Assembly: GCA_002344525.1 (NCBI GenBank)
Contig: DDTJ01000052.1
Location: forward strand, 1 to 27,736
Origin: Akkermansiaceae bacterium UBA2367
GTDB taxonomy: Bacteria; Verrucomicrobiota; Verrucomicrobiia; Verrucomicrobiales; DEV007
DNA: 27,736 nucleotides
Direction: 5' to 3'
The position numbers and the translations under genes were made by a program. Each line of letters starts with the position of its first letter. Positions within the stretch are counted from its first letter, which is position 1. Positions 1 through 7,348 of the stretch are shown piece by piece. Below the pieces are notes generated by a model, which was not told the DNA's origin, made no database searches, and saw only the letters and a list, made by a program, of their open reading frames with translations.

Positions 1-22
1 ACCCCTAATCTAGGAAAGACCC
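1..22. mobile_element. Terminal inverted repeat of an IS1595-family IS (end of a copy lying left of the window)
   Basis: The 17 bases at 6-22 are the exact reverse complement of 27483-27499, where a second IS1595-family element begins 51 bp before its transposase start codon. The sequences diverge immediately inside the 17-bp repeat, so this is probably the opposite (right) end of an element lying mostly outside the window. The IS boundary falls at 22 or 23. The next 8 bases would be one copy of the target duplication. Confidence 0.7.
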
Positions 23-135
23 CAGTTAAATATCTTGAGTTGCTGATAATAGTGGATTATTTTCTAAAAAATTTTGCATACAGCAGGAATCTGAACCGTC
101 AACTTCTTGGGGATAATCCCAAAAATAATAAAACT

Positions 136-681
136 ATGAGACCCAAACACTCCATCCTTGCAATCGCCACCGCCGTGGTTTCCTTCGGTGCTCTGAGCAG
201 CGCCAACGCCCAATACCGCGGCAACGGGGGCGTGACCCGCCAAGCCCAGAACGTGGACCAGTTGGCCGTGCAACTCAGCGGCGAATTCCGCGCCCATTAC
301 CGCCATGCCCCCAACTACCGTCACTTGGCGTCCGATGCCAGCTTGATCAGCGGCAGCGCCCGGCGTATCCAGCATTTGGCGAGGAACGGCAACACCTCGC
401 CAACGCTGCTCCACCGCGAGGTGACGGAGTTGGACAAGCTGACCCGCCATCTCCAAGATATGGTTCGCGATTCGCATCGCGGACGCTACGGGGCCGCACG
501 CGGCAGCCATGTGCAGCGTTTGCTGGGCGCCATCGGCGGCCATGTCAACGCCCTGAGGGGAGAGGTGGCATCCATGCAGCGGAACCAAAGGGGTGGATAT
601 GGCGGCCACGGCCATGGTCCCGGCTACGGTCAAGGCTCCGGCGGTAACCCCATACACGACCCTCGCGGTGGCAGACGCTGA
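136..681 (+). CDS. Small secreted protein of unknown function, Gly/His-rich tail
   Basis: A 181-residue protein. I do not recognise a named family. Residues 1-26 form a clear signal peptide (basic MRPKH, hydrophobic core, SANA before the likely cleavage at Q27), so it should be exported. The mature part is basic, rich in Arg, His and Ala, and looks helical, with regularly spaced Leu in residues 45-150. The last 30 residues are a Gly-His-Tyr low-complexity tail ending in GGRR. I chose the ATG at 136 because the signal peptide begins there; the frame stays open upstream to 40, but that extension would bury the signal. The gene starts 113 bp from an IS end, so its original upstream region may have been altered. 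It ends just before a strong terminator hairpin and seems to be a single-gene unit. A periplasmic or cell-surface role is inferred from the signal only. Confidence 0.75.
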   Translation: MRPKHSILAIATAVVSFGALSSANAQYRGNGGVTRQAQNVDQLAVQLSGEFRAHYRHAPNYRHLASDASLISGSARRIQHLARNGNTSPTLLHREVTELDKLTRHLQDMVRDSHRGRYGAARGSHVQRLLGAIGGHVNALRGEVASMQRNQRGGYGGHGHGPGYGQGSGGNPIHDPRGGRR

Positions 682-715
682 TGGGACTCCATCGAAGCTC
701 TGGATTCTGGACCAC

Positions 716-744
716 AAAAAGCGGCTCGAACGAGCCGCTTTTTT
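716..744 (+). terminator. Rho-independent terminator after the first gene
   Basis: A perfect 8-bp GC-rich stem, AGCGGCTC (720-727) with GAGCCGCT (732-739), and a GAAC loop, followed by a run of T (739-744). An A-run precedes the stem at 716-720, so it could also work in the other direction. It lies 35 bp after the stop of the secreted-protein gene. Confidence 0.85.
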
Positions 745-853
745 GCGTTTCGGCTCCGACATACCGGAGCGGAAGGGAGGCGAAGACCGGGATTTTTCGG
801 GATGGCGTCCGGCGGAGACTTGTGTTAGAGAGTCGTCTCCACCCAACCCTGCC

Positions 854-1219
854 ATGTTCCAAACCGGCCAACGCGTCGTCTGCGTCGACGACTCTTTCGA
901 ACCTTGGGTCTACGACCTCTACAAAGCCTTGCCTCGCAAGAACGGCATCTACACGGTGCGCGCCCTCGGGGTGGGCCGCTCGAACCCGCAGTTCGCCCTC
1001 GACGAGGAGGCGCGGCTGACGGTCCTGGGAGCCGATCCGGATCTGCTCGTCCTGCTCGACGAACTGCGCAATCCCGACGATCCACATTCGACGATCCAGC
1101 AGGAGCTGGGCTTCCGCGCGGAGCGCTTCGCCCCGCTGCAGGAGGACGAATTCGAGGAGAAGGAGGCCGTCTTCGTCGGTCAGGAGGTGGAGGTGAAGAT
1201 CTGGAAGGCGGGGGATTGA
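854..1219 (+). CDS. Conserved small protein of unknown function (121 aa)
   Basis: A soluble acidic protein that starts MFQTGQRVVCVDDSF. It has no signal peptide and no membrane segment. The pattern VVCVDDSF...LP.KNGIYTVR....GR, then a DELRNPDDPHS segment and RFAPL, resembles a family of short hypothetical proteins seen in bacteria and phages, to which I cannot assign a function. The N-terminal part looks like a small beta-barrel (a short KOW/SH3-like fold is possible; this is inference). The ATG at 854 was chosen because the conserved-looking sequence begins there; the frame is open further upstream through the terminator region. It ends 3 bp before the phosphodiesterase gene, so the two are probably co-transcribed. 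Confidence 0.7.
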   Translation: MFQTGQRVVCVDDSFEPWVYDLYKALPRKNGIYTVRALGVGRSNPQFALDEEARLTVLGADPDLLVLLDELRNPDDPHSTIQQELGFRAERFAPLQEDEFEEKEAVFVGQEVEVKIWKAGD

Positions 1220-1222
1220 GCG

Positions 1223-2203
1223 ATGCGCGGTTTCTTCTTCCTGTCCGCACTGATGGCCTCCGCCCTCTCCATCGCAGACGATGCCGCCCCGGTCGAGATC
1301 GCGCACCGGGGCGCGAGCGGCTACCTGCCCGAGCACACCTTGGAGGCCGTGGCCATGGCCCACGCCCTCGGGGCGGACTACATCGAGCAGGACGTGGTGA
1401 TGTCCTCCGACGGCGTGCCGATGGTGCTGCACGACGTGACCCTCGACGCGACGACGGACGTGGCGGCGCGTTTTCCCGGCCGGGCGCGGGAGGACGGGAG
1501 GTATTACGCGATCGACTTCACCCTCGCGGAGTTGAAGAGCCTCGCGGTGCGCGAGCGCTTCAAACCGGAGACGGGTGAGCCGGTCTTTCCGGGGCGCTAC
1601 TCCGGGGGCCTGCCCGTCTTCCGTATCGCGACTTTCGAGGAGTCGCTCGCGCTCGTCTCCGGGCTCAACGCCAGCACGGGTCGCGTGGCGGGCGTCTATC
1701 CCGAGATCAAGAGGCCCGGCTGGCATCTGGCGCAGGGGAAGGATCTCGGCGCCGCCGTCGTCGCGATGCTCGACCGTTTCGGCTACCGTGAGAAATCGGA
1801 CGCCTGCTTCGTGCAGTGCTTCGAGTTCACGGAGGTCCGCCGCCTCCGCGAATCGCTCGGCTACCGGGGGAAGCTGATCCAATTGCTCGGCGGGAGCAAG
1901 CCGGGCGAGGATGGCACCGATTTCGTCCGCTTTCGCACTCCCGAGGGCTTGCGCGAGCTGGCGGATTGGGTGGACGGGATCGGGCCTTCCCTCGATTCCG
2001 TCGTCCTCGGCGCGTCGCCCGGGGAACGACGCATCACTCCACTCGCCGCCGAGGCCCGCGCGGCCGGGCTCGCGGTGCATCCCTACACCGCCCGCACTGA
2101 CAGCTTGCCGAAATGGGCGGCGGACTACGCCGATTTGATCGGCGTGCTGAAGGAGGCGGGCGTGGAAGGGTGGTTCACCGACTTCCCCGGCCTGCTGCGG
2201 TAG
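1223..2203 (+). CDS. glpQ: Glycerophosphodiester phosphodiesterase, exported GlpQ type
   Basis: A 326-residue protein that would hydrolyse glycerophosphodiesters to sn-glycerol 3-phosphate and an alcohol. Residues 1-18 form a short signal peptide, pointing to the periplasm. The GDPD catalytic signatures are present: HRGASGYLPEHT at 28-39, the metal-binding E-Q-D at 55-57 and LHD at 69-71, the second His of the acid-base pair being H70. Later family features are a PEIKRPG segment in the middle, QCFEF, and HPYTAR plus GWFTDFP near the C-terminus. Length and layout fit the periplasmic GlpQ class rather than the shorter cytoplasmic UgpQ. The start codon lies 3 bp after the preceding small gene, so they probably form an operon. 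No glycerol-3-phosphate transporter gene is adjacent. The family call is firm; the natural substrate is not known from sequence. Confidence 0.92.
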   Translation: MRGFFFLSALMASALSIADDAAPVEIAHRGASGYLPEHTLEAVAMAHALGADYIEQDVVMSSDGVPMVLHDVTLDATTDVAARFPGRAREDGRYYAIDFTLAELKSLAVRERFKPETGEPVFPGRYSGGLPVFRIATFEESLALVSGLNASTGRVAGVYPEIKRPGWHLAQGKDLGAAVVAMLDRFGYREKSDACFVQCFEFTEVRRLRESLGYRGKLIQLLGGSKPGEDGTDFVRFRTPEGLRELADWVDGIGPSLDSVVLGASPGERRITPLAAEARAAGLAVHPYTARTDSLPKWAADYADLIGVLKEAGVEGWFTDFPGLLR

Positions 2204-2212
2204 GATTGAGTT

Positions 2213-2238
2213 GGAGCGCGGACACGTCCGCACGCTCC
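2213..2238. repeat. REP-like palindrome (GCGGACA family) between convergent genes
   Basis: A near-perfect palindrome built on GGAGCGCGGAC and GTCCGCACGCTCC, in the 40-bp gap between the convergent glpQ and terC genes. The same core occurs at 3211-3230 and twice at 24371-24444. Its position suggests that it also serves as a bidirectional terminator hairpin, although there is no T-run. Confidence 0.65.
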
Positions 2239-2243
2239 ATGTT

Positions 2244-3032
2244 TTACGCGCCCTTCCCCGTCGCCGCGAGGGCGCGTTTCTCGGCGTTCGCCTTCATGCG
2301 CACGTTGAGCATCTCGACGAAGACGGAGAAGGCCATCGCGAAGTAGACGAAGCCCTTCTGGAAGTGGAAGTGGAAGCCCTCGGCCACGAGGGTCGTGCCG
2401 ATGAGGAGGAGGAAGGAGAGGGCCAGCACCTTCACCGTGGGATGGCGGCTGATGAAACTGTTGACCGCTCCGGCGAAGGCCATCATGAAGCCGACCGCGA
2501 CCATCACTGCGAGGATCATGATGGAGATGTAATCGACCATGCCGACGGCGGTGATGACGGAGTCGAGGGAGAAGACGATGTCGAGGATGGCGATCTGGAC
2601 GAGGATGGCCCCGAGCGCGGCGCGGCCTTTCGAGGCGTCATGCGCGGCATCGGCGTGGCCCTCGACTTTGTGGTGGAGTTCCTTCGTGCTCTTCCAGAGG
2701 AGGAAGAGGCCGCCGAGGATGAGGATGATGTCCTTGCCTGAGAAAGGATGGCCGAAGAGGGAGAAGATCGGATCTTTCAACTGCATGACCCAAGTGATGC
2801 AGAGCAGCAGGAGGATGCGCGTCAGCATGGCGAAGCCGAGGCCGAGGAAGCGGGCGCGAGCGCGCTGCTCCGCCGGGAGACGGTCCACGAGGATGGAGAT
2901 GAAGACGATGTTGTCGATGCCGAGGACGATCTCCATCACCGTCAGGGTGAGGAGGGCGATCCAACCCTCTCCGCTGGAGAGCCAGGAGAAGTCGAAGGGG
3001 CCGGTGGCGAGGAGTGGCTCGATGGTGATCAT
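2244..3032 (-). CDS. terC: TerC-family integral membrane protein
   Basis: A 262-residue polytopic membrane protein with about seven predicted membrane segments. The two TerC acidic motifs are intact: MEIVLGIDN at 33-41 and LDIVFSLDS at 150-158. Both are thought to line the metal-binding path in this family. TerC proteins are linked to tellurite resistance and, in characterised relatives such as Alx and MeeF/MeeY, to manganese export coupled to protein secretion; which role applies here is unknown. A His/Lys-rich cytoplasmic loop lies at 116-137. The start at 3032 (MITIEPLL) was chosen because the membrane topology begins there and a promoter-like sequence lies 14 nt upstream; the frame is open upstream but without family-like sequence. 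It is a single gene, convergent with glpQ. Confidence 0.92.
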   Translation of the reverse strand: MITIEPLLATGPFDFSWLSSGEGWIALLTLTVMEIVLGIDNIVFISILVDRLPAEQRARARFLGLGFAMLTRILLLLCITWVMQLKDPIFSLFGHPFSGKDIILILGGLFLLWKSTKELHHKVEGHADAAHDASKGRAALGAILVQIAILDIVFSLDSVITAVGMVDYISIMILAVMVAVGFMMAFAGAVNSFISRHPTVKVLALSFLLLIGTTLVAEGFHFHFQKGFVYFAMAFSVFVEMLNVRMKANAEKRALAATGKGA

Positions 3033-3046
3033 GGGAGACAAGGGCG

Positions 3047-3074
3047 AGGATACGTCGGTCCGTCGCGCTTGCAA
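3047..3074 (-). promoter_or_regulatory. Predicted promoter of terC
   Basis: On the minus strand TTGCAA (3069-3074), a 16-bp spacer, then TATCCT (3047-3052). The -10 ends 14 nt before the terC start, which predicts a leader of only about 7 nt. Judged by eye, not by a matrix. Confidence 0.4.
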
Positions 3075-3210
3075 TGGGGGGAGGAGGAGGGGAGGCGAGA
3101 TTTTTTTCCTTCCGTCGGGAGATGAAGTGGTCCAGAGTGGCCCAGTGAACGAGCCGTTTGGAGTGTTATTCGTTCGACCGATTGGAGATCGATGACGATT
3201 TTTGAACCAA

Positions 3211-3230
3211 AGCGCGGACATGTCCGCGCA
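3211..3230. repeat. REP-like perfect palindrome (GCGGACA family)
   Basis: GCGCGGACA immediately followed by its reverse complement (3212-3229). This is the tightest copy of the repeat also found at 2213-2238 and 24371-24444. It lies between the divergent terC and DUF4199 genes, 26 bp before the latter's start. Confidence 0.65.
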
Positions 3231-3256
3231 CCCTTGATTCGGGAGGCATCCGGCGC

Positions 3257-3760
3257 ATGAAAGCATTCGAATGGAAATGGGGCGCGATCATTGGCGGGGC
3301 GGGTTTCGCCTGGCTCGTCCTGTCGTGGGCGCTGGGCTTCCACGCGCGCGGCATCGGGATGATCCAAGTGACGGCGGGCCTGTCGGTGATCCTTGCCTTG
3401 GTCGGCTATGTCCTCGCGTTCCGGTCGCTGTTGCGCCGCGAGCCGGAGACGGGCTTCCTCGAAGGGTTGCGATCAGGGGCGCTGATCGCAGTGGTGGCGG
3501 CCTCGGTCGCAGTGCTGGCGCAAATCGCCTATTTCCGCCTCCTCAATCCCGGATGGACGGACTACATGGTCGGGGAGACCCGAAAATACTACCACTCGAC
3601 CGGGCTCGACGAGGCGGGGGTCGAGGCGATGGCGGAGGGGGCGAAGACGACCTTCGGCTTCGCCTCCTACGCGATCCAAGCCGGTGCCGGCGCGCTGGTG
3701 CAGGGGGTGGTTTTCAGCGCCCTCGTGCTGGCGGCGTTGCGCTGGCTGAGAAACCGCTGA
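3257..3760 (+). CDS. DUF4199 family membrane protein
   Basis: A 167-residue membrane protein with four hydrophobic segments, near residues 9-28, 36-55, 72-92 and 140-161. A polar loop (95-138) between segments three and four holds the family-typical PGW.DYM and AEGAKTTFGF pattern. This layout matches DUF4199, whose biochemical function is unknown. The ATG at 3257 has a purine-rich GGGAGG about 11 nt upstream, one of the few ribosome-binding-like sequences in this part of the window. It stands alone: terC is divergent and the DUF1080 gene is convergent. Confidence 0.8.
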   Translation: MKAFEWKWGAIIGGAGFAWLVLSWALGFHARGIGMIQVTAGLSVILALVGYVLAFRSLLRREPETGFLEGLRSGALIAVVAASVAVLAQIAYFRLLNPGWTDYMVGETRKYYHSTGLDEAGVEAMAEGAKTTFGFASYAIQAGAGALVQGVVFSALVLAALRWLRNR

Positions 3761-3791
3761 AAGCGCCACGCCGCCGATGGACCTGCCCAGC

Positions 3792-5237
3792 TCAGTAGGG
3801 CAGCTCGCGGATGTAGAGGTTCTTGAAGCTCAGGTTGTTGCCGTGGTTCTGAAGCTCGATCTGGTCGGCGCGGGCGAGGGGCTCCTTGCGGGTCTTGTCC
3901 CAGAAGTTCTCCAGCTCGGTGCGGTCCACGACGAGCTTACCGTTCAGCCAGATGCTGACGCGGCTGCCGACCATGCGGATGAAGAAGCTGTTCCATTCGC
4001 CGATGGGCTTGTCGGCGAGGACGAGGGGCTGGTTGCGGGTGTGGCGGTTGTTCCAGAGGCCGCCCGAACCGAGGTTGCGACCGTGCTTGAGAACCTCGAC
4101 GATCTCCTCCGGCGTGGAGGCCGGGGTGCCGTCCTTCTTCTTGATGTCCCACGGGTCCCAGATCTGGACCTGCGGAGTGCCGCGCAGGTAGAGGCCGCTG
4201 TCGGCCCCGGCGGGAATCTTCCAGTCGCAGTAGAGTTCGAAATCGCCGTAGTCCTTCGCCGTGCAGAGGCTCTTGCCCTTGCCGTCGAAGGCGAGGACGC
4301 CGTCCTTGGCACTCCAGTGGGCGTTCATGAGCTCGTCGGCCTTGGCCTGGGCCTCCTTGAGGGCGTCGCCGGTCAGGGCGCGGCGCTCGACGGCGTTGTC
4401 GTGGGCGAGGCCCTTCCAGCCCGAGAGATCCTTGCCGTTGAAGAGGGCGGTGAAGCCGGCCGGCGGGGTGTTGTCGGGGTTGCCTTCGAGAAGAGGCTTG
4501 GCGGGGGAGAAGTCGGCGACCTTGAGGTTGCGGAACTCCATCGGATCGCTGTGGCCCGCGAGCATGATGCGACCGGTGCGGCTGCGGCGGCCGTTGAAGC
4601 CTGCTTCGAGCGGGGCCCGGTCCTCAAGGAAAGCATCGACGATGACGGCTCCGTTGAGGATGACCATGATGTGGTCGTCGATGGCGACGATGGTCTGCTG
4701 GTTCCATTCGCCGACGGGCTTGAGGTAGCCGGTCTTCGCGGGAACGTGGCCGTAGACGGAGCCGTGGACCTGCCAAGGCTTCAGCCAAGAGAGCTTGCGG
4801 GGCTTGCCCGCGACGATGGCCTCGCCACCGTAGGCCGAGCCGTTGTCGTCGAGGATCTGGATTTCAAGTCCGTCTTGCGCGGGGCGGCCTCCAGCGGGGA
4901 CGCGGATGCCGATGCCATTGTTGGCGCTCTCCTGCATCTTGAATTCGAAGGTGAGGGCGAAGTCGCCGTAGTCCTTGTCCGTCTCGAGGTTCTTGCCACC
5001 GGGCTTGCAGACGAGGACGCCGTCCTTCACCTCGTAGCCGGCGGTATCGCCCTCCCAGCCAGTGAGATCCTTGCCGTTGAAGAGTTCCTTCCATTCGGCG
5101 GATTCGAGGATGGCGGCAGGACGCTTCGCGGCCTCGCGGTTGGGATCGGGTTTCGCGGCGTCTTGCGAGAAGGCGGTGGAGAGGGCAAGCGCGAAAGCGG
5201 CGCCAGCCAAGACGATAGAGTGGGAGAAGTTCCTCAT
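3792..5237 (-). CDS. Secreted protein with two DUF1080 (3-keto-disaccharide hydrolase-type) domains
   Basis: A 481-residue exported protein. Residues 1-24 are a signal peptide (FALALSTAFS before QDAAK). Two DUF1080 domains follow, at about 48-235 and 258-481. Each opens with the hallmark LFNGKDL-(T/S)-GW and continues with a (D/K)DYGDF.L....K strand and a late W-N...I.....V..NG motif. The beta-jelly-roll fold resembles concanavalin-like lectins/glucanases, and members of the family are reported to act on 3-keto sugars in Planctomycetota, Bacteroidota and Verrucomicrobiota. Domain 2 has a long insertion (about 273-300) after its first motif. Tandem duplication with divergence suggests one domain binds and the other cleaves; this is inference. 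The ATG at 5237 is the start that exposes the signal peptide. No sugar transport or oxidoreductase genes are adjacent. Confidence 0.9.
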   Translation of the reverse strand: MRNFSHSIVLAGAAFALALSTAFSQDAAKPDPNREAAKRPAAILESAEWKELFNGKDLTGWEGDTAGYEVKDGVLVCKPGGKNLETDKDYGDFALTFEFKMQESANNGIGIRVPAGGRPAQDGLEIQILDDNGSAYGGEAIVAGKPRKLSWLKPWQVHGSVYGHVPAKTGYLKPVGEWNQQTIVAIDDHIMVILNGAVIVDAFLEDRAPLEAGFNGRRSRTGRIMLAGHSDPMEFRNLKVADFSPAKPLLEGNPDNTPPAGFTALFNGKDLSGWKGLAHDNAVERRALTGDALKEAQAKADELMNAHWSAKDGVLAFDGKGKSLCTAKDYGDFELYCDWKIPAGADSGLYLRGTPQVQIWDPWDIKKKDGTPASTPEEIVEVLKHGRNLGSGGLWNNRHTRNQPLVLADKPIGEWNSFFIRMVGSRVSIWLNGKLVVDRTELENFWDKTRKEPLARADQIELQNHGNNLSFKNLYIRELPY

Positions 5238-5301
5238 GATGGGCGGCACCAGACCACGGGGAGGCGGAGCGGGCAAGGGCGCGGTTGCGTCAGGGGCAAC
5301 C

Positions 5302-5409
5302 CTCCTACTCCTACTCCTACTCCTACTCCTACTCCTACTCCTACTCCTACTCCTACTCAGAATGCGGAGAACCGAGAGAGTAGGAGTATGAGGAAGAGTA
5401 GGAGTAGGA
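5302..5409. repeat. CTCCTA hexanucleotide tandem repeat forming a long pyrimidine/purine hairpin
   Basis: Positions 5302-5358 are about 9.5 uninterrupted copies of CTCCTA. After a spacer of some 15 bases, 5375-5409 is a purine-rich arm (GAGTAGGAG repeated with small changes) that is the imperfect reverse complement of the tract. The unit sits between the DUF1080 gene and rimK. It resembles the perfect 34-bp inverted repeat at 12587-12682, which has the same CTCCTACTC vocabulary. The copy number may vary by slippage. Confidence 0.85.
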
Positions 5410-5418
5410 AGGGGAAAA

Positions 5419-6327
5419 TCACCCCTTGCCCTTCGTCCGAGTCCCCTTCTTCTCCTTCACCTCCTTCTCGATGAAGTCGATGATCATTCCGGCGATGTCC
5501 TTTCCGGTGGTGGTTTCGATGCCTTCGAGGCCCGGGGAGGAGTTCACTTCCATGACGACGGCTCCGTGGTTCGAGCGCAGCAGATCGACCCCGGCGACGT
5601 TCAGTCCGAGGATGCTGGCGGCGCGGACGGCGGTGGAGCGCTCCTCTGGCGTGATTTTCACGATCGAGGCGGTGCCGCCGCGATGGAGATTGGAGCGGAA
5701 TTCGCCCTCCTTGCCCTGCCGCTTCATGGCGGCGACGACCTTGCCGCCGACGACGAGGCAGCGGATGTCGGCTCCGCCAGCCTCTTTGATGTATTCTTGG
5801 GCGAGGATGTTCGCATTCAGCCCCCGGAAGGCCTCGATGACCGACTCGGCCGCCTTGCGGGTCTCGGCGAGGACGACGCCGACGCCTTGGGTGCCTTCGA
5901 GCAGCTTGATGACGAGCGGTGCTCCGCCGACTTGGTCGATGAGGGCGTCGGTGGTGCGCGGGTCGTGGGCGAAGCCGGTCACCGGCAGGCCGATGCCCTT
6001 CCGGGCGAGGAGCTGGAGGCTGCGGAGCTTGTCGCGCGAGCGCGAGATGGCGACCGATTCGTTGACGCTGTAGACGTTCATCATCTCGAACTGCCGCACC
6101 ACGGCGCAGCCGAAGAAAGTGTAGGTCGCGCCGATGCGTGGGATCACGGCGTCGAAGCCCTCCAGTTTCGTGCTGCCGAGGAAGATGGCCGGGCGCATCG
6201 AGGTGATCTCCATGTGACAGCGGACGTAGTCGATCACATGCATGTCGTGCCCGCGCTTCAGGCCGGCCTCGTAGAGGGCGGTGGTGGAGTAGAGCTTTTT
6301 GTTGCGGGACAGGATCGCGATCTTCAT
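5419..6327 (-). CDS. rimK: RimK-type ATP-grasp ligase (ribosomal protein S6 glutamate ligase family)
   Basis: A 302-residue cytoplasmic ATP-grasp enzyme. In E. coli RimK adds glutamate residues to the C-terminus of ribosomal protein S6 and can also make poly-glutamate. The family pattern is complete: an N-terminal domain starting KIAILSRNKKLYST, the PRIGATYTFFG segment at 63-73, the nucleotide-binding loop KLLEGTQGVGV at 141-151, the AQEYI segment and ADIRC at 176-190, RSNLHRGG at 211-218, and the metal-binding MEVNSSPGLEGIE at 259-271. A Lys-rich tail follows residue 285. The upstream gene on the same strand encodes a RimB-like protease, a known partner in other bacteria, so a joint role in adding and trimming glutamates is likely. 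The two genes are 96 bp apart, so co-transcription is plausible but not certain. Confidence 0.93.
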   Translation of the reverse strand: MKIAILSRNKKLYSTTALYEAGLKRGHDMHVIDYVRCHMEITSMRPAIFLGSTKLEGFDAVIPRIGATYTFFGCAVVRQFEMMNVYSVNESVAISRSRDKLRSLQLLARKGIGLPVTGFAHDPRTTDALIDQVGGAPLVIKLLEGTQGVGVVLAETRKAAESVIEAFRGLNANILAQEYIKEAGGADIRCLVVGGKVVAAMKRQGKEGEFRSNLHRGGTASIVKITPEERSTAVRAASILGLNVAGVDLLRSNHGAVVMEVNSSPGLEGIETTTGKDIAGMIIDFIEKEVKEKKGTRTKGKG

Positions 6328-6423
6328 GCGGAAGGGCGGCCTGCAGCCGCCGTGAACGGTGGGATAGTAGAAGGGAAAAGCCGAAAAGCAAAAGGTGGAC
6401 GGATGGGGGGACGGGATATTCGC

Positions 6424-6885
6424 CTATTTTTTCTTGGAGAGGGGCTTGCCGATCTGGTAGGAGAGGGAGGGGTCCACGAGGAAACGGCCTTTGATCGCAG
6501 TGCGGCCCAGCAGCATCCGGAATTTCATGTTCTCGCGGTTGGTAAGGCTGAATTCCACCTCCCAAGTGAAGGGGCCGAGCGTCACGGGCACGCGGATGAA
6601 GGGGCGCAGCTCCTCGTGCCCGCCGGAGTCGCGGACGACGCGGAGCGCGGCGAGGGGGCGGTCGCAGGCCACTGCCAGCGAGGGACGCCTCGGCAGGGGA
6701 TGCACGGTGAAGCTCGCCCGCTGCTCACCTTCGGTGGTCTCGTAGATTTCGAGGCCGCAGGTATGCAGGCAGGAACTGCGCGCGCCGGTGTCGATCTTGG
6801 CCTTGATCCGGGAGATGCCAAGCTCCGGGATCGAAAGCCATTCTCGCCATCCGAGCAGATCGAGGCTAGATGGAGTTGGGTTCAC
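6424..6885 (-). CDS. RimB/retropepsin-like ATP-dependent zinc protease family protein
   Basis: A 153-residue protein of the family often annotated as ATP-dependent Zn protease and related to RimB. The retropepsin-like motif is visible as KAKIDTGARSSCLHT with the catalytic-type Asp at residue 32, preceded by LLGWREWLSIPELGI. The later segment MKFRMLLGRTAIKGRFLVDPS is also typical. In Pseudomonas RimB removes glutamates that RimK adds to S6, and the gene lies directly upstream of rimK here. I chose GTG at 6885 because it is the only usable start codon before the conserved core, and the frame upstream runs into a hairpin. No ribosome-binding sequence is visible before it. The family is secure; the proteolytic role is inferred from relatives. 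Confidence 0.85.
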   Translation of the reverse strand: MNPTPSSLDLLGWREWLSIPELGISRIKAKIDTGARSSCLHTCGLEIYETTEGEQRASFTVHPLPRRPSLAVACDRPLAALRVVRDSGGHEELRPFIRVPVTLGPFTWEVEFSLTNRENMKFRMLLGRTAIKGRFLVDPSLSYQIGKPLSKKK

Positions 6886-6927
6886 GGGGGAGTGGGTGGT
6901 TGGGAGTCGAGGGCTGGCCGCAAAGAA

Positions 6928-6973
6928 GCACAAAAGGCACAAACAACGAGGCGGGTGTTTGTGCCTTTTGTGC
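6928..6973. terminator. Strong 18-bp hairpin between the HIT and RimB genes, probable terminator
   Basis: A perfect 18-bp inverted repeat (6928-6945 and 6956-6973) with a 10-base loop, rich in CAAAAGGCACAAAC. A T-run follows on the plus strand (6974-6979); on the minus strand, the direction of the genes, a shorter T-rich stretch follows. It lies after the HIT gene and before the RimB start, so it probably ends or attenuates the nrdR-HIT transcript. It could also be a dispersed repeat. Confidence 0.7.
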
Positions 6974-7003
6974 CTTTTTTCGGCCCGATTCTCTTCATCC
7001 TCC

Positions 7004-7348
7004 CTAGCCCGGAGGCCAAGCGAGGTCTCGCCCGGAGAGGAGGTGGACGTGGAGGTGGGGCACGGTCTCGCCGCCGTGGCGTCCGTGGTTGATGACGACA
7101 CGGAAGCCTTGGTCGGTCCCGTCGAAGCCTTGCTCCCTTGCGATTTTCCCCGCGACGAGAAGGAGGTGCCCGAGGAGGGGGGCGTCGTCCTCCGTGGCCG
7201 CGCCGACGCGCGGGATGGGCTTGCGGGGGATGATGAGAAGGTGGACCGGGGCTTGCGGATGGATGTCGCGGAAGGCGATGGCGAGATCGTCCTCGTAGAC
7301 GATGTCGGCGGGAATCTCGCGGGCGATGATTTTCTCGAAAAGGGTCAT
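7004..7348 (-). CDS. HIT family (HinT-like) nucleotide hydrolase
   Basis: A 114-residue histidine-triad protein. The triad HLHVH is at 98-102, preceded by GGETVPH. The N-terminal signature TLFEKIIAREIPADIVYEDD and the FRDIHPQAPVHLLIIPRK strand are those of the HinT branch, which hydrolyses adenosine phosphoramidates and aminoacyl-adenylates in the cytoplasm. The size is typical. Its ATG overlaps the stop of the upstream gene in the arrangement ATGA (7345-7348), so the two are probably translationally coupled. A strong hairpin follows the gene 31 bp after its stop. Confidence 0.93.
   Translation of the reverse strand: MTLFEKIIAREIPADIVYEDDLAIAFRDIHPQAPVHLLIIPRKPIPRVGAATEDDAPLLGHLLLVAGKIAREQGFDGTDQGFRVVINHGRHGGETVPHLHVHLLSGRDLAWPPG

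Noticed and set aside
105..125. Operator or promoter before the first gene, around the GGGATAATCCC palindrome
   Set aside because: GATAAT could be a -10, but no matching -35 is found at the right distance, and a single short palindrome in AT-rich DNA is weak evidence.
5302..5358. CRISPR-like array
   Set aside because: The repeat unit is six bases with no spacers, and no cas genes are present.
3777..5474. A 565-codon plus-strand frame opposite the DUF1080 gene
   Set aside because: The minus strand carries two clear DUF1080 domains and a signal peptide. The plus-strand reading includes the CTCCTA tandem repeat as Thr-Pro repeats, which is an artefact.
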